Assembly (NCBI GenBank): GCA_016716005.1
Contig: JADJXE010000001.1
Location: forward strand, 1,873,001-1,937,000
Direction of reading: 5' to 3'
Length of the DNA: 64,000 nucleotides
Origin: Acidimicrobiales bacterium
Lineage (GTDB): Bacteria; Actinomycetota; Acidimicrobiia; Acidimicrobiales; JADJXE01
Under the pieces are notes generated by a model that saw only the letters and a program-made list of their open reading frames with translations, was not told the DNA's origin and made no database searches. Numbering within the stretch: position 1 is the stretch's first letter; every line of letters starts with the position of its first letter. Of the stretch, positions 8,216-16,824 are shown piece after piece. The position numbers and the translations under genes are program-made.

Positions 8216-9067
8216 TCAGGCCGCGTCGACGACCACGCTGCTGACGGCCTTGTCGTGCCAGGCCTGGCGCTTGGCGTCCCAGAGGGGCGACAGGTAGTCG
8301 ATCAGCAGGGGGATCCCGCAGGGGATCGCAAGCAGGAGGATGACCAGGTAGCGCAGGAACCCCTTGCCCACCCCGATCGGGCCCCCGCCGGCGGCGTCGC
8401 GCACCTGGATCTTCATGATCATCTTGCCGACCGTCTGGCCCTTGGGGCCGCCGTTGAGGAGGGCGTAGTACAGCACGGGCACCACCAGCAGGATGAGGAA
8501 CCAGATGCCGCTCACGCCCACGTTCACCGACACCTCGTCGGCGTTGTTCGTCTCGGTCTCGAACCCCCCGCCCAGGGCGACCAGCAGGTTCAGCGGGATC
8601 CCGATGATGAACCCGTCGAGGATGAGGGCGAGGGCCCGCTTGCCCCAGGTGGCCAGGGGCCGCCCGAAGTCGGAGACCGGGCCCGCCCCGTACGCCCCGT
8701 ACGCGCCGTACCCGGCCGGCGGCGGACCGTAGCCGGCGGGAGGGGGGCCGTAGCCCGGCGGCGCGCCACCGCCGGGGGGTGGCGCCGCCCAGGGCCCCCC
8801 GGGCGCGGGCGCGGGAGCGGGCCCGGGTGGCGGAGGAGCCGCCCCGCTGGCCTGGGCGGCCGCCGCGGCGATCGAGTAGCGCCCGGTGGCGTCACGCACC
8901 AGGCCGAGCGCGGCCTCGTGCTGAGCGAGCGGCACCCACGCCGACCCGCCCACGGGCACCACCAGGCTGGCCGGCTCGAGGCTGCCCTCGTAGGCGAGGC
9001 GTCGCAGGCCGTCGTCGTCGACCGGCCCGGCGGTCTGGCCGCCCTGCGCGTAGTACCACTGGCCCAT
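8216..9067 (-). CDS. GYF_2 domain - RDD family membrane protein
   Basis: 283 residues. Residues 1-60 form a GYF_2-like domain (starts MGQWYYAQGGQTAGPVDDDG, then a WVPL strand), followed by a long Pro/Gly/Ala/Tyr-rich linker with GYGPPPA repeats to about residue 140. The rest is an RDD domain with three membrane segments and the hallmark W-x-KRALALILDG and GQTVGKMIMKIQV motifs. RDD proteins are poorly understood membrane proteins, some implicated in ion exchange; GYF_2 domains bind proline-rich peptides. It lies two bp before a hypothetical gene in one operon. Confidence 0.85.
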   Translation of the reverse strand: MGQWYYAQGGQTAGPVDDDGLRRLAYEGSLEPASLVVPVGGSAWVPLAQHEAALGLVRDATGRYSIAAAAAQASGAAPPPPGPAPAPAPGGPWAAPPPGGGAPPGYGPPPAGYGPPPAGYGAYGAYGAGPVSDFGRPLATWGKRALALILDGFIIGIPLNLLVALGGGFETETNNADEVSVNVGVSGIWFLILLVVPVLYYALLNGGPKGQTVGKMIMKIQVRDAAGGGPIGVGKGFLRYLVILLLAIPCGIPLLIDYLSPLWDAKRQAWHDKAVSSVVVDAA

Positions 9068-9076
9068 GGTCGCCCT

Positions 9077-10162
9077 TCAGCAGATCGCACCCTGTTCCAC
9101 GGCGGGCGACACCGCGGCCGGCCCCCCGAGGATGTACAGGATGTCGTTGGGGTTCTCCGACAGGTAGCCGATGCCCTCGGCGAACAGGCGCACCGCCACC
9201 ACCGGCGGGATGCAGGTGCCCGGCACGAGGAAGAGCGGCCCGCGGGGCGGGAAGCCGGCCAGCACCGTGCCGCCCAGCCCGTCGGGCCAGTTGAGCCCGG
9301 TGGTGATGATGGCGTTGCTCACCGAGCTGGGGCCCACCGGGTACACGTCGTAGGCGGCCACGTTGCGGGTGTAGAGGTCGGGGTCGCCGATGCGGATGAG
9401 CCGCTCGGCGGCAAAGCCCCGCAGCTGGGCCTCGATCGCCGGTGACACCTGGGCGGTCGAGCCGACGATGATGATGTCAACGGGCCGCAGCGCGTCGAGG
9501 AACGAGGCCACCGAGCCGGGCAGGGGACCGTCCGGCGGCACGAGGAGCATCGGGTCGTTCCAGAACGAGGCGATGCCTCCGGCGATCATGGCGTCGGCGA
9601 AGTCGTTGCCGGCGGCGATCCACATGGTGTCGTTGGCGTTCTCCTCGCCCGGGCCGAACTGGTCCTGCATGAGGATCACTGCGGTCTCGTAGCGGTCGGC
9701 CCCGTTGTAGCGGTACACGATGCCGTCGGTGTACACGCCCAGCTCGGCCAGCACGCTGTCGGCGATGGCGGCCGTGCCGCCGAGGGCCCGGATCTCCTGG
9801 GGTCGGAGCGAGGCCAGGGCCTCCCTGGTCGCCTGCGGCACCGAGTTCTTGGTGACGAGCAGGAGCGGGACCCGGTCGTTGGCGGCCGCGGGCCCGGCGG
9901 CGATGGCGTCGGCGTAGTTCTCGCCGGTGGCGACGTACACCGCGGAGGGGCGGCTCGCCCCGGGGTCGAACAGGAACGCGGAGATGCTCGCCGCCGTCGA
10001 GTAGCGGTCGGGCCCGGAGATCCGCGAGACGAACGTGGACGCGGCCACCTGGGCCCGGCCGTCGGGGGCCGGGGTGTCGGCCGCGGCCACCGCCGGGACC
10101 AGACCGGCCGCCAGCATCCCGGCCGCGATCACTGCCCGCAGCACGTGCTTCCTCGGGACCAT
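9077..10162 (-). CDS. Exported cell-wall-binding repeat 2 (CW_binding_2) protein
   Basis: 361 residues. I place the start at ATG 10162, preceded by a GAGGAGGGAG ribosome binding site; an upstream in-frame extension lacks signals. Residues 1-28 form a signal peptide ending AAAD. The mature part carries three CW_binding_2 repeats, recognisable by GPDRYSTAA, GADRYETA and a degenerate DLYTRN, each closed by a GG/GS-x-AxVS block (LGGTAAI, VGSTAQVS, LGGPAAVS). These repeats bind anionic wall polymers in Gram-positive surface proteins. No other domain is present, so it may be a wall-associated structural or adaptor protein. Confidence 0.88.
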   Translation of the reverse strand: MVPRKHVLRAVIAAGMLAAGLVPAVAAADTPAPDGRAQVAASTFVSRISGPDRYSTAASISAFLFDPGASRPSAVYVATGENYADAIAAGPAAANDRVPLLLVTKNSVPQATREALASLRPQEIRALGGTAAIADSVLAELGVYTDGIVYRYNGADRYETAVILMQDQFGPGEENANDTMWIAAGNDFADAMIAGGIASFWNDPMLLVPPDGPLPGSVASFLDALRPVDIIIVGSTAQVSPAIEAQLRGFAAERLIRIGDPDLYTRNVAAYDVYPVGPSSVSNAIITTGLNWPDGLGGTVLAGFPPRGPLFLVPGTCIPPVVAVRLFAEGIGYLSENPNDILYILGGPAAVSPAVEQGAIC

Positions 10163-10248
10163 GTGGCTCCCTCCTCGTCGGGTGGCTCCCTGGCTGTGTA
10201 GCAGGCCGGACCGTAGCCTGCCGGGCCGGTCTCGTGCCGGGACGCGCC

Positions 10249-10276
10249 GAGGGGGCGCCCCGTGGGGCGCCCCCTC
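10249..10276 (-). terminator. Strong GC hairpin, probable transcription terminator
   Basis: A perfect 12-bp stem (10249-10260 with 10265-10276) closes a four-base loop. It lies between the stop of the 889-residue surface-protein gene and the next gene on the same strand. There is no clear U-tract, as is common for actinobacterial terminators. Confidence 0.75.
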
Positions 10277-10312
10277 GTGCGTCACACCTGAGGGATCAGG
10301 CGTTCGTTGCTA

Positions 10313-12982
10313 TCAGGCGTTGCCCATCGTGGAGATGAGGAACAGCACCGGGGCCTGGGTGGCCGGCGTGATCTTGCTGAACAGCAGCATGATGCCGCCG
10401 GTGGGGCCGGAGCCCGACGGGCCGACGGAGTACTCGCCGCTGAACGCCTGGTTGGGGCCGAAGACCCCGATCGGGAGGTCGAGCGGGTAGTCGGTCTCAG
10501 CCTTGAAGTTGATGGTGAGACCACCCGGGAACGCCGAGCCGGCGACCGCGTTGAACACGATGCGGCCGGTGATGGACACGGCGTTCTGGGCCGGCGAGGT
10601 GCCGATCCCACGGCGGGTCACGGTGACCTCCACGAAGCCGGTCTCGGTGTTGTTGAGACCGATCCCACGGAAGTTGTTGATCACCGCAGTGGCGAAGCCG
10701 AACGCACCGGCGGGGAAGTAGCCGCCCCCGAAGGTGTAGCGGACCGTGTTGCTCGACGTGCTGCCCTGACCCAGCTGGGCGTAGGGCCAACCCGACGTGG
10801 CCGCGTTGTCCGGCAGCAGCGGGGCGACCACCGTGCCCAGAGCCATCTGCTGCTGGGGCGTGCTGATCGACTTGCCGTTGAACTGCGCCTCGTTGCCCGA
10901 CAGCGACTGGAAGTACACCAGCGCACCACCGGCGTAGGTGGCACCACCGGCCGGGTTGGGCAGCACCGGAGCGAAACCCGCACCAGGAGGCCCGAAGGCG
11001 TCGATGCAGGTGAACCGGCTCTGGAACGGCGTCCACACCGAGCGGCTGTTGTTGTCGACCGGCGCGTTCAGCTTGTTCTGGTAGTCCACCGGCACCGACC
11101 GCATGAAGTCACCCGCAGCCGAGTACTCGGCGATGCGGGCCACACCCAGCAGACCGTCGCGGTACACGCAGATCTTCGGACCGACCGGCAGGCCAGCCGG
11201 GGTCGACTGGTTCAGGTCGACACCACCGCCATCGTTCGAGGCCGAGCCCGAAATGGCCAGGAAGCCGAAGCCGAGGTCGGTGAAGAAGATGTCGTTGACC
11301 GTGGCCGACGGGTTGATGTCGGTCGCACCGTTGTAGCGGACCAGATCCGAATCGATCTGAGCCGGCGCATACGTCCCACCCGACAACAGCGTGCCGATGG
11401 CCTGCTCGGTCCCGGCCGAGATCGCAGCCGTCCCACCGAACACATAGCCGAAGCCACCCTGGTTGCCCGTCGGGTTCTCCGACGTCGACGTCGGATCCGG
11501 ATACAGATCAGCCAGATACGTGGCCACCGCGTTGGACAGACCCGACGCCGTCGCCGTACCCGGCTTCACCAACAGGATCGGCACGATCCCACCCGGCTGG
11601 AACGTCGACCCACCGATGAGCGTGTTCGGACCCCGAAGATCCCCACCCAGAGCACCATTGCGCTCGATCGGGGGAGCCTGACGGGTCGGCGCACTCACAC
11701 CGGCCAGCCACACGTTGTCCACGAACGCCGCACCAGCCAGCGCGTCCACCGCGTCCGTACCGTCGTTGCGGTCCGAACGAGCGAACCCGAACAGCGTGCC
11801 CGTGTCACCGAACTGGACGCCGGCCAACACCGCGGCCACACCCACCGAGGTCGAGTAGCGGTCAGGGCCCGCCACCCGCAACACGTCAGGCGTGAAGTCC
11901 CCCGTCTCACCCGCAGCCGACACGGCCGCATCCAAGACATCCTGGGACACCGCAGCCTCACCACCCACGGTGATGATCGAACGCGGGTTCATCACCGTCA
12001 ACGCCGCCAGCGTCGCCACCGGCAGCTCAGCGGAACGGGTCAACAGCACCGGCGAGCTGTACGCCGCCGCCACCGGCCCGATCGCCAACGCATCCGCACC
12101 CTTGGTGCCCTCAGCCAGGAACACCGCATCCGCGAACGTGTCGTCCGGAGTGTCATCACCCTCCAGAGCCCACGTCCCGTTGTCGTTCACCGTCGCGTCG
12201 TACACGTCGATGTCGGGCAACCCACCAGGAGCGCCACCCGGCGACTCGGCCTGGAACAACAACAGAGCAAGCTCCGCCGCCGTCGCATACCGATCCAGAG
12301 GGATGGTCACACCCGTGGCCGCCTCGATCGAGGCCTGCAGACCCGAACCGTCCACCCGAGCCACCGCGTTGGCGATGGCGTCGACCTCGGCCGCAGCCGT
12401 CACCGACACCGCCGCCTCGCCGCCCAGGATGACGGCGTTGAACGGCTTCTGGCAGTTGTCACGGATCGTCAACAACGCCGTACGGGTACGCGGGTTCAAC
12501 ACCGCACCCGGGTTCCCCCGAGCCGCGTCCGTCAACAGCACCAACGCATTGGTCACGTTGGTCAACACACCCGTGTCACCCAACGGCAGGTTGGTGATGC
12601 CCTTCACACCCGACGCCGCCAACGCATCAGCCGGATTGTCACCAGCCGCGATGTGGATCGTCTCCGGGCACGTCGACAACCCGTAGGTCTCCGTCGGCAC
12701 GTTGTCGTTACCCCGGGCGTTGATGCCCAGCGTCACCTGCTCGAACGGATAGCCACTACCCTTGTTGAGGTTCAACGTCGTCACCATGGCGATCGACGCC
12801 GCTGTCTCGTAACGGTTGTCACCCTGCATCCGCAAGGTGTACGCCGTCGCACCGATGCTCGGACCGTCAGGCCAGAACGCCGGCGTGGGCACGTCCGCAC
12901 CCGCAGGAGCCGCCAACGGGACCAAACCCGCCAACACTCCAGCAGACGCCAGACCACCCAGAAGCATCTTCCGCTTCCGCAA
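10313..12982 (-). CDS. Large exported CW_binding_2 surface protein
   Basis: 889 residues. The chosen start is TTG 12982, seven nt after GAGGAG; ATG 12967 is an in-frame alternative. The N-terminus MRKRKMLLGGLASAG is a signal peptide, cleaved after PAGA. CW_binding_2 repeats are seen near GDNRYETAAS, LDRYATAAEL and GPDRYSTSVG with LGGEAAVS, VGGEAAVS and FGGTAAIS caps. The last ~290 residues are a distinct Gly/Asn/Ser-rich region, probably a beta domain of unknown function. Codon choice in the N-terminal two thirds (frequent TTG, GCG, GGT, CGT, GAT) differs from neighbouring genes and from its own 3' third, suggesting mosaic origin. A wall-anchored surface-layer or adhesin role is plausible. 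Confidence 0.85.
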   Translation of the reverse strand: MRKRKMLLGGLASAGVLAGLVPLAAPAGADVPTPAFWPDGPSIGATAYTLRMQGDNRYETAASIAMVTTLNLNKGSGYPFEQVTLGINARGNDNVPTETYGLSTCPETIHIAAGDNPADALAASGVKGITNLPLGDTGVLTNVTNALVLLTDAARGNPGAVLNPRTRTALLTIRDNCQKPFNAVILGGEAAVSVTAAAEVDAIANAVARVDGSGLQASIEAATGVTIPLDRYATAAELALLLFQAESPGGAPGGLPDIDVYDATVNDNGTWALEGDDTPDDTFADAVFLAEGTKGADALAIGPVAAAYSSPVLLTRSAELPVATLAALTVMNPRSIITVGGEAAVSQDVLDAAVSAAGETGDFTPDVLRVAGPDRYSTSVGVAAVLAGVQFGDTGTLFGFARSDRNDGTDAVDALAGAAFVDNVWLAGVSAPTRQAPPIERNGALGGDLRGPNTLIGGSTFQPGGIVPILLVKPGTATASGLSNAVATYLADLYPDPTSTSENPTGNQGGFGYVFGGTAAISAGTEQAIGTLLSGGTYAPAQIDSDLVRYNGATDINPSATVNDIFFTDLGFGFLAISGSASNDGGGVDLNQSTPAGLPVGPKICVYRDGLLGVARIAEYSAAGDFMRSVPVDYQNKLNAPVDNNSRSVWTPFQSRFTCIDAFGPPGAGFAPVLPNPAGGATYAGGALVYFQSLSGNEAQFNGKSISTPQQQMALGTVVAPLLPDNAATSGWPYAQLGQGSTSSNTVRYTFGGGYFPAGAFGFATAVINNFRGIGLNNTETGFVEVTVTRRGIGTSPAQNAVSITGRIVFNAVAGSAFPGGLTINFKAETDYPLDLPIGVFGPNQAFSGEYSVGPSGSGPTGGIMLLFSKITPATQAPVLFLISTMGNA

Positions 12983-13177
12983 GTCTTTCTCCTCTTGTCG
13001 TAACAACACGGCACTGACGGGCCCACGACCGGCATGCGGTCTCGGACCCACCTGTGTAACTGCCCGGACACCCGGGTCGTGACACCTTAGCGTCGCAGAC
13101 CCCCCTTGGGCGAGATCACCGCACGTGGGAGACGTCGCGACCGGGGCCGGTGAGGGCTCCGATAGCCTACGTCCCCT
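12983..13177. promoter_or_regulatory. Divergent promoter region
   Basis: 195 bp between the surface-protein gene and the lipoprotein gene. On the plus strand TAGCCT (13163-13168) lies nine nt before the ATG at 13178 and is a likely -10. On the minus strand the ribosome binding site GAGGAG precedes the TTG start. No further ORF is seen. Confidence 0.55.
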
Positions 13178-13840
13178 ATGCGGATGCACCTTCTCGGCCG
13201 GCTCGCGACCCTCGTGCTCGGCGTGGCGCTCGTGGCCGCGGCGTGCAGCGGTGACGACGACGGCACCAGCGACACCACCGCCAGCCCGACGACCGTCCCC
13301 GCGTCCGACTTCGCCGACGCGCTGTGCACCGCCCTGCTCCCCCTCCCCGACCAGATGGCCGCCGTGACCGACGCCTCCGACCGGCCCCAGGGGACGGAGG
13401 AGGCCCGCACCGCGGTGCTGGCCCAGCTGGAGGACCTCCAGGCCACCGTGGTCGGCGTCGTCGAGCTGCTGGACGCCACCGGCCCGCCCGACGTGAACGG
13501 CGGCGCCGAGACCGCCGATCGGTACCGCCGGGCCTTCGAGAAGGCGCAGCGGCAGCTCCAGGACGTCTACGACTACATCGCCGCGCCGGAGCAGGCCACC
13601 GAGGAGGTCCTGTTCGAGTCGGGCGCGGTGATCGTGGTGATGCAGAGCGCGTTCCAGGTGCTCAACGGCGACCCAGCACCTATCCCGGCCGAGCTCAACG
13701 ACGCCTTCAACGCCTCCGAGCCGTGCCAGGAGTTCGCGGCGGCCAGCGGTGCCCCGGAGGCCACTACCACCGAGGGCACCGACACCACCACGGGGAGCAC
13801 CGGCCCCACGGCGCCCACCGACACGACGACGGCGGGCTGA
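13178..13840 (+). CDS. Putative lipoprotein
   Basis: 220 residues. The N-terminus ends in a lipobox (LVAAACSG, Cys about residue 24), so it is predicted to be lipid-anchored outside the membrane. A Thr/Asp-rich linker leads to a mostly helical body with conserved-looking aromatic and acidic positions, and a Thr-rich tail (TTTEGTDTTTG) of low complexity. I do not recognise a functional family; similar helical lipoproteins of unknown function are common in actinobacteria. A TAGCCT element nine nt before the ATG suggests a leaderless or near-leaderless transcript. Confidence 0.8.
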   Translation: MRMHLLGRLATLVLGVALVAAACSGDDDGTSDTTASPTTVPASDFADALCTALLPLPDQMAAVTDASDRPQGTEEARTAVLAQLEDLQATVVGVVELLDATGPPDVNGGAETADRYRRAFEKAQRQLQDVYDYIAAPEQATEEVLFESGAVIVVMQSAFQVLNGDPAPIPAELNDAFNASEPCQEFAAASGAPEATTTEGTDTTTGSTGPTAPTDTTTAG

Positions 13841-13856
13841 TCCGCGAGCCCGCCGG

Positions 13857-13862
13857 TACCCT
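13857..13862 (+). promoter_or_regulatory. -10 element (TACCCT) for the MBL-fold gene
   Basis: TACCCT ends seven nt before the ATG at 13870 and no ribosome binding site is present, consistent with a leaderless transcript. Confidence 0.55.
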
Positions 13863-13869
13863 CGGCGCG

Positions 13870-14580
13870 ATGTCCGGACGGCTCTGCTTCCGCCAGCTGC
13901 TCTCGGGTCGCGACTTCGCCGTCGACGATCCCGTGGCCTGCCAGATGGTGAACTTCGCCTACCTCATCGGCGACCGGGAGACGGGCGACGCGCTCCTCGT
14001 CGACCCCGCCTACTCGGTGGGCGAGCTGCTCGACGCCGCCGGGGCCGAGGGGCTGCGGGTGACGGGCGTGCTGGCCACCCACTACCACCCCGACCACGTG
14101 GGGGGCTCGATGATGGGCCTCACCATCCAGGGCGTGCGCGACCTGCTGGAGATGCAGGGGGTGCGGATCCACGTGCAGGAGGCCGAGGCCGAGTGGGTGA
14201 AGCGCACCACCGGGGTCTCCGAGACCGACCTGGTGCGCCATGCGAGCGGCGACGTCGTGCTGGTGGGCGACGTGCCGGTGGAGCTCCTGCACACGCCGGG
14301 CCACACACCGGGGAGCCAGTGCTTCCTCGTCGACGGGCGCCTGGTGGCCGGCGACACGCTGTTCCTCGAGGGGTGCGGCCGCACGGACCTACCCGGGAGC
14401 GACCCGGAGCAGATGTGGCACAGCCTCAACCGCCTGGCCGCCCTGCCCGACGACGTCGTGGTGTACCCCGGCCACCGCTACTCCCTCGCCGGCTCGGCCA
14501 CGATCGGCGCGACCAGAGAGATGAACATGGTGTTCAAGCCGACCACCAGGGAGGCCTGGCTCACCATGTTCGGCCGCTGA
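13870..14580 (+). CDS. MBL-fold metallo-hydrolase (glyoxalase II-like)
   Basis: 236 residues. The zinc motif THYHPDHVGG (HxHxDH) and the downstream HTPGHTPGS, GDTLF and PGH blocks define a metallo-beta-lactamase-fold hydrolase of the hydroxyacylglutathione hydrolase / persulfide dioxygenase-like group. An N-terminal strand containing NFAYLIGDRETGDALLVDP is typical of that group. The substrate is unknown; glutathione is absent from most actinobacteria, so a mycothiol-linked thioester or persulfide would be the likely type of substrate (inference). Confidence 0.88.
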   Translation: MSGRLCFRQLLSGRDFAVDDPVACQMVNFAYLIGDRETGDALLVDPAYSVGELLDAAGAEGLRVTGVLATHYHPDHVGGSMMGLTIQGVRDLLEMQGVRIHVQEAEAEWVKRTTGVSETDLVRHASGDVVLVGDVPVELLHTPGHTPGSQCFLVDGRLVAGDTLFLEGCGRTDLPGSDPEQMWHSLNRLAALPDDVVVYPGHRYSLAGSATIGATREMNMVFKPTTREAWLTMFGR

Positions 14581-14591
14581 GCCCGGCGCTG

Positions 14592-14651
14592 GGGGCGCCG
14601 CAGGAGGTGCGGGCCCGGCTAGGGGCGCCGCAGGAGGTACGAGCCCGACCG
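14592..14651. repeat. 30-bp imperfect tandem duplication at a gene 3' end
   Basis: Two copies (about 14592-14621 and 14622-14651) share the GGGGCGCCGCAGGAGGT core and a following GCCCG block. One copy encodes the last residues of the GNAT protein; the other lies just beyond its stop codon. Confidence 0.75.
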
Positions 14652-15491
14652 GGTGAAGCCGTCGACCCGCCAGCCGTCGGCCATCGCCCCGCCGAGCACG
14701 TCACGCAGCGCGTGGCGCCACCGGCGGGCCAGCCGGGGGTCGGTCGAGCGCAGGGCGACGGCGTCGGGTGGGGTGGCGCAGGCAGTGCGCTCGGCCCCGG
14801 CGGAGCCGACGACCACCGGCTCGCCGTGGTCGTCGAGCAGGACGCACGCGGCACCCTCGGCCGACGGCCCTCCGGTGGTGACGGCCACCGCGGCGTCCAC
14901 CCCGGACGACGCCAGCCACCACGCCACCTCGATGCGGTCGGTCTCGTCGCCGGCGTTGACGGCGTCGGGCATCGACCCGTAGAAGTCGACGTGGTACCGC
15001 TCGGCGGTCGCCCCGAGCCGGGTCAGGTTGAAGAAGGCGTTGCGGCGCACCAGCGGGTCGAAGGTCCACCGGATCACCTCCACGCCACGCTCGAGGGCCC
15101 AGGCCCGTTGGTGGAGCTTGATCGCCCGGCCGACGCCCCGCCCGGCCACGCCGGGCACCACCCCGGTGATGTGCGAGTGCAGGTGCAGCCGGCCGGCGTC
15201 GACGGCCCACCACGCCACCGACGCCCCCACGTCGAGGTCGCCGGCCCGGGCGAGGAACACGTAGGCGCCGGAGTGCTGCAGGGCGCGGAGCACGTTGCTC
15301 GGCAGCACCGACCGCTCGGGCGGGTTCCCCCAGATCTCGGTGAGCAGCCGCTCGGCCGCCGCCACGCCGGGCGGGTCGACCACCTCGACCATCGAGATGC
15401 GGGCCTGCGCCGCGGCCACCCGGGCCAGGGCCGCCGCCCGGCGGGGCGGCGACGTGCGCTCGGCCGGGACGGGATCCACGGCGGCGATCAT
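14619..15491 (-). CDS. GNAT superfamily acetyltransferase (COG3375-like)
   Basis: 290 residues, ATG at 15491. The central region carries the acetyl-CoA-binding loop GVAGRGVGRAIK followed by FDPLVRRNAFFNL and LGATAERYHVDFYG, blocks I associate with COG3375 predicted acetyltransferases. N-acetyltransferases of this group are larger than classical GNATs and their substrates are unknown. It is divergent from the GT2 gene at 15519, with only 27 bp between the start codons. Its final coding block is duplicated beyond the stop. Confidence 0.82.
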   Translation of the reverse strand: MIAAVDPVPAERTSPPRRAAALARVAAAQARISMVEVVDPPGVAAAERLLTEIWGNPPERSVLPSNVLRALQHSGAYVFLARAGDLDVGASVAWWAVDAGRLHLHSHITGVVPGVAGRGVGRAIKLHQRAWALERGVEVIRWTFDPLVRRNAFFNLTRLGATAERYHVDFYGSMPDAVNAGDETDRIEVAWWLASSGVDAAVAVTTGGPSAEGAACVLLDDHGEPVVVGSAGAERTACATPPDAVALRSTDPRLARRWRHALRDVLGGAMADGWRVDGFTRSGSYLLRRP

Positions 15492-15518
15492 GCCGTGCGG
15501 ACCGGGCAGACTCGCGCC

Positions 15519-16166
15519 GTGCCCGACGTGGTGCTCCCGGTGCTCGACGAGGCGCTCGCCCTGCCGTGGGTGCTGGGGCGGATGCCCGACGGCTACCGGC
15601 CCATCGTGGTCGACAACGGCTCGACCGACGGGTCCGCCCAGGTGGCCCGGGCCCTGGGTGCCGAGGTCGTCGCCGAGCCCCGACGGGGGTTCGGGGCGGC
15701 GTGCTGGGCCGGCCTGCAGGCCGCCACCGCCCCCGTCGTGTGCTTCATGGACGCCGACGCGTCGCTCGACCCGGCCGACCTTCCCGCGGTCGCCGACCCG
15801 GTAGCCGCCGGCTGCGCCGACCTCGTGCTGGGCGCGCGGCTCGCCGACCGGGGGGCGTGGCCCACGCACGCCCGGCTGGCCAACCGGTACCTCGCCCGCA
15901 CCGTCGCCCGCCGCACCGGTATCGCCCTCACCGACCTCGGGCCGATGCGGGCGGCGCAGCGCGAGGGGCTCCTCGCCCTGGGCATCGCCGACCGCCGCTC
16001 GGGCTGGCCGCTGGAGATGGTGCTGCGGGCGGCGCGGGCCGGCTGGCGCATCGGCGAGGTGGGCGTTCCCTACCGGGCCCGGGCGGGGCGCTCCAAGGTC
16101 ACGGGCACCATCCGGGGGACGGCGCGCGCCGTGCAGGACATGCAGCGCCTGCTCCGGGAGGCATGA
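15519..16166 (+). CDS. Family 2 glycosyltransferase
   Basis: 215 residues, start GTG 15519 six nt after CAGACT, a likely -10. A compact GT-A fold: short N-terminal strand, IVVDNGSTDGSAQVA, FMDADASLDP as the metal site, then DLGPMRAAQR and GWPLEMVLRA blocks typical of DPM1/DPG-synthase-like enzymes. It probably makes a polyprenyl-phosphate sugar or transfers a sugar in envelope glycan synthesis. It is the first gene of a four-gene sugar cluster (15.5-19.2 kb). Confidence 0.85.
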   Translation: MPDVVLPVLDEALALPWVLGRMPDGYRPIVVDNGSTDGSAQVARALGAEVVAEPRRGFGAACWAGLQAATAPVVCFMDADASLDPADLPAVADPVAAGCADLVLGARLADRGAWPTHARLANRYLARTVARRTGIALTDLGPMRAAQREGLLALGIADRRSGWPLEMVLRAARAGWRIGEVGVPYRARAGRSKVTGTIRGTARAVQDMQRLLREA

Positions 16167-16167
16167 C

Positions 16168-16824
16168 GTGCGGATCGTCGACGGCGGCCGACCTGCGCTC
16201 GCCGTGCTGGCCAAGCAGCCGTCGCCGGGACGGGTGAAGACGCGCCTCTGCCCGCCGTGCACGCCAGAGGAGGCGGCCGCGCTGGCCCGCGCCGCGCTGC
16301 TCGACACGCTCGACGCGGCGGCCGCCACCCCCGCCGGCCGCCACGTGGTGGTGCTCGACGGCGACGCCGACGGGTGGCTGCCGGCCGGCTTCGACGTGGT
16401 CCCCCAGCGATCCGGCGGCCTGGGCGAGCGCCTGGCCGGGGCCGTGGCCGACGTGGGCGCACCCCTGGTCGTGATCGCCATGGACACCCCGCAGGTGACT
16501 CCCACCCTCCTCGGGCACGCCCTGGCGGCGCTGTCGCGGCCCGGGGTCGACGCCGTGCTCGGGCCCGCCCACGACGGCGGGTACTGGGCGATCGGCCTCC
16601 GCCGGGCGGTGCCCGGCGTGTTCGACGGCGTGCCCATGAGCCGGCCCGACACCGGCACCGCCCAGCGCCGGCGGCTGGAGCAGCTCGGGCTGGGCGTCGC
16701 CGAGCTGCCGACGCTGCACGACGTCGACGACGTGCACGACCTCCGAGCCGTCGCGGCGGCCGCTCCGGGCACCCGGTTCGCCCGGATGGCCGCGGCCCTC
16801 GCCCCGCTCCTGGCCCGGAGGTGA
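16168..16824 (+). CDS. DUF2064 / TIGR04282 family nucleotidyl- or glycosyltransferase
   Basis: 218 residues, GTG start immediately after the GT2 stop. The opening LAVLAKQPSPGRVKTRL, central VVIAMDTPQVTP and GPAHDGGYWAIGL blocks are the DUF2064 signature, related to the GT-A/nucleotidyltransferase fold. Members are frequently encoded beside GT2 enzymes in small envelope-glycan clusters, exactly as here, but the reaction is not established. Its stop overlaps the GTG of the membrane protein gene. Confidence 0.82.
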   Translation: MRIVDGGRPALAVLAKQPSPGRVKTRLCPPCTPEEAAALARAALLDTLDAAAATPAGRHVVVLDGDADGWLPAGFDVVPQRSGGLGERLAGAVADVGAPLVVIAMDTPQVTPTLLGHALAALSRPGVDAVLGPAHDGGYWAIGLRRAVPGVFDGVPMSRPDTGTAQRRRLEQLGLGVAELPTLHDVDDVHDLRAVAAAAPGTRFARMAAALAPLLARR

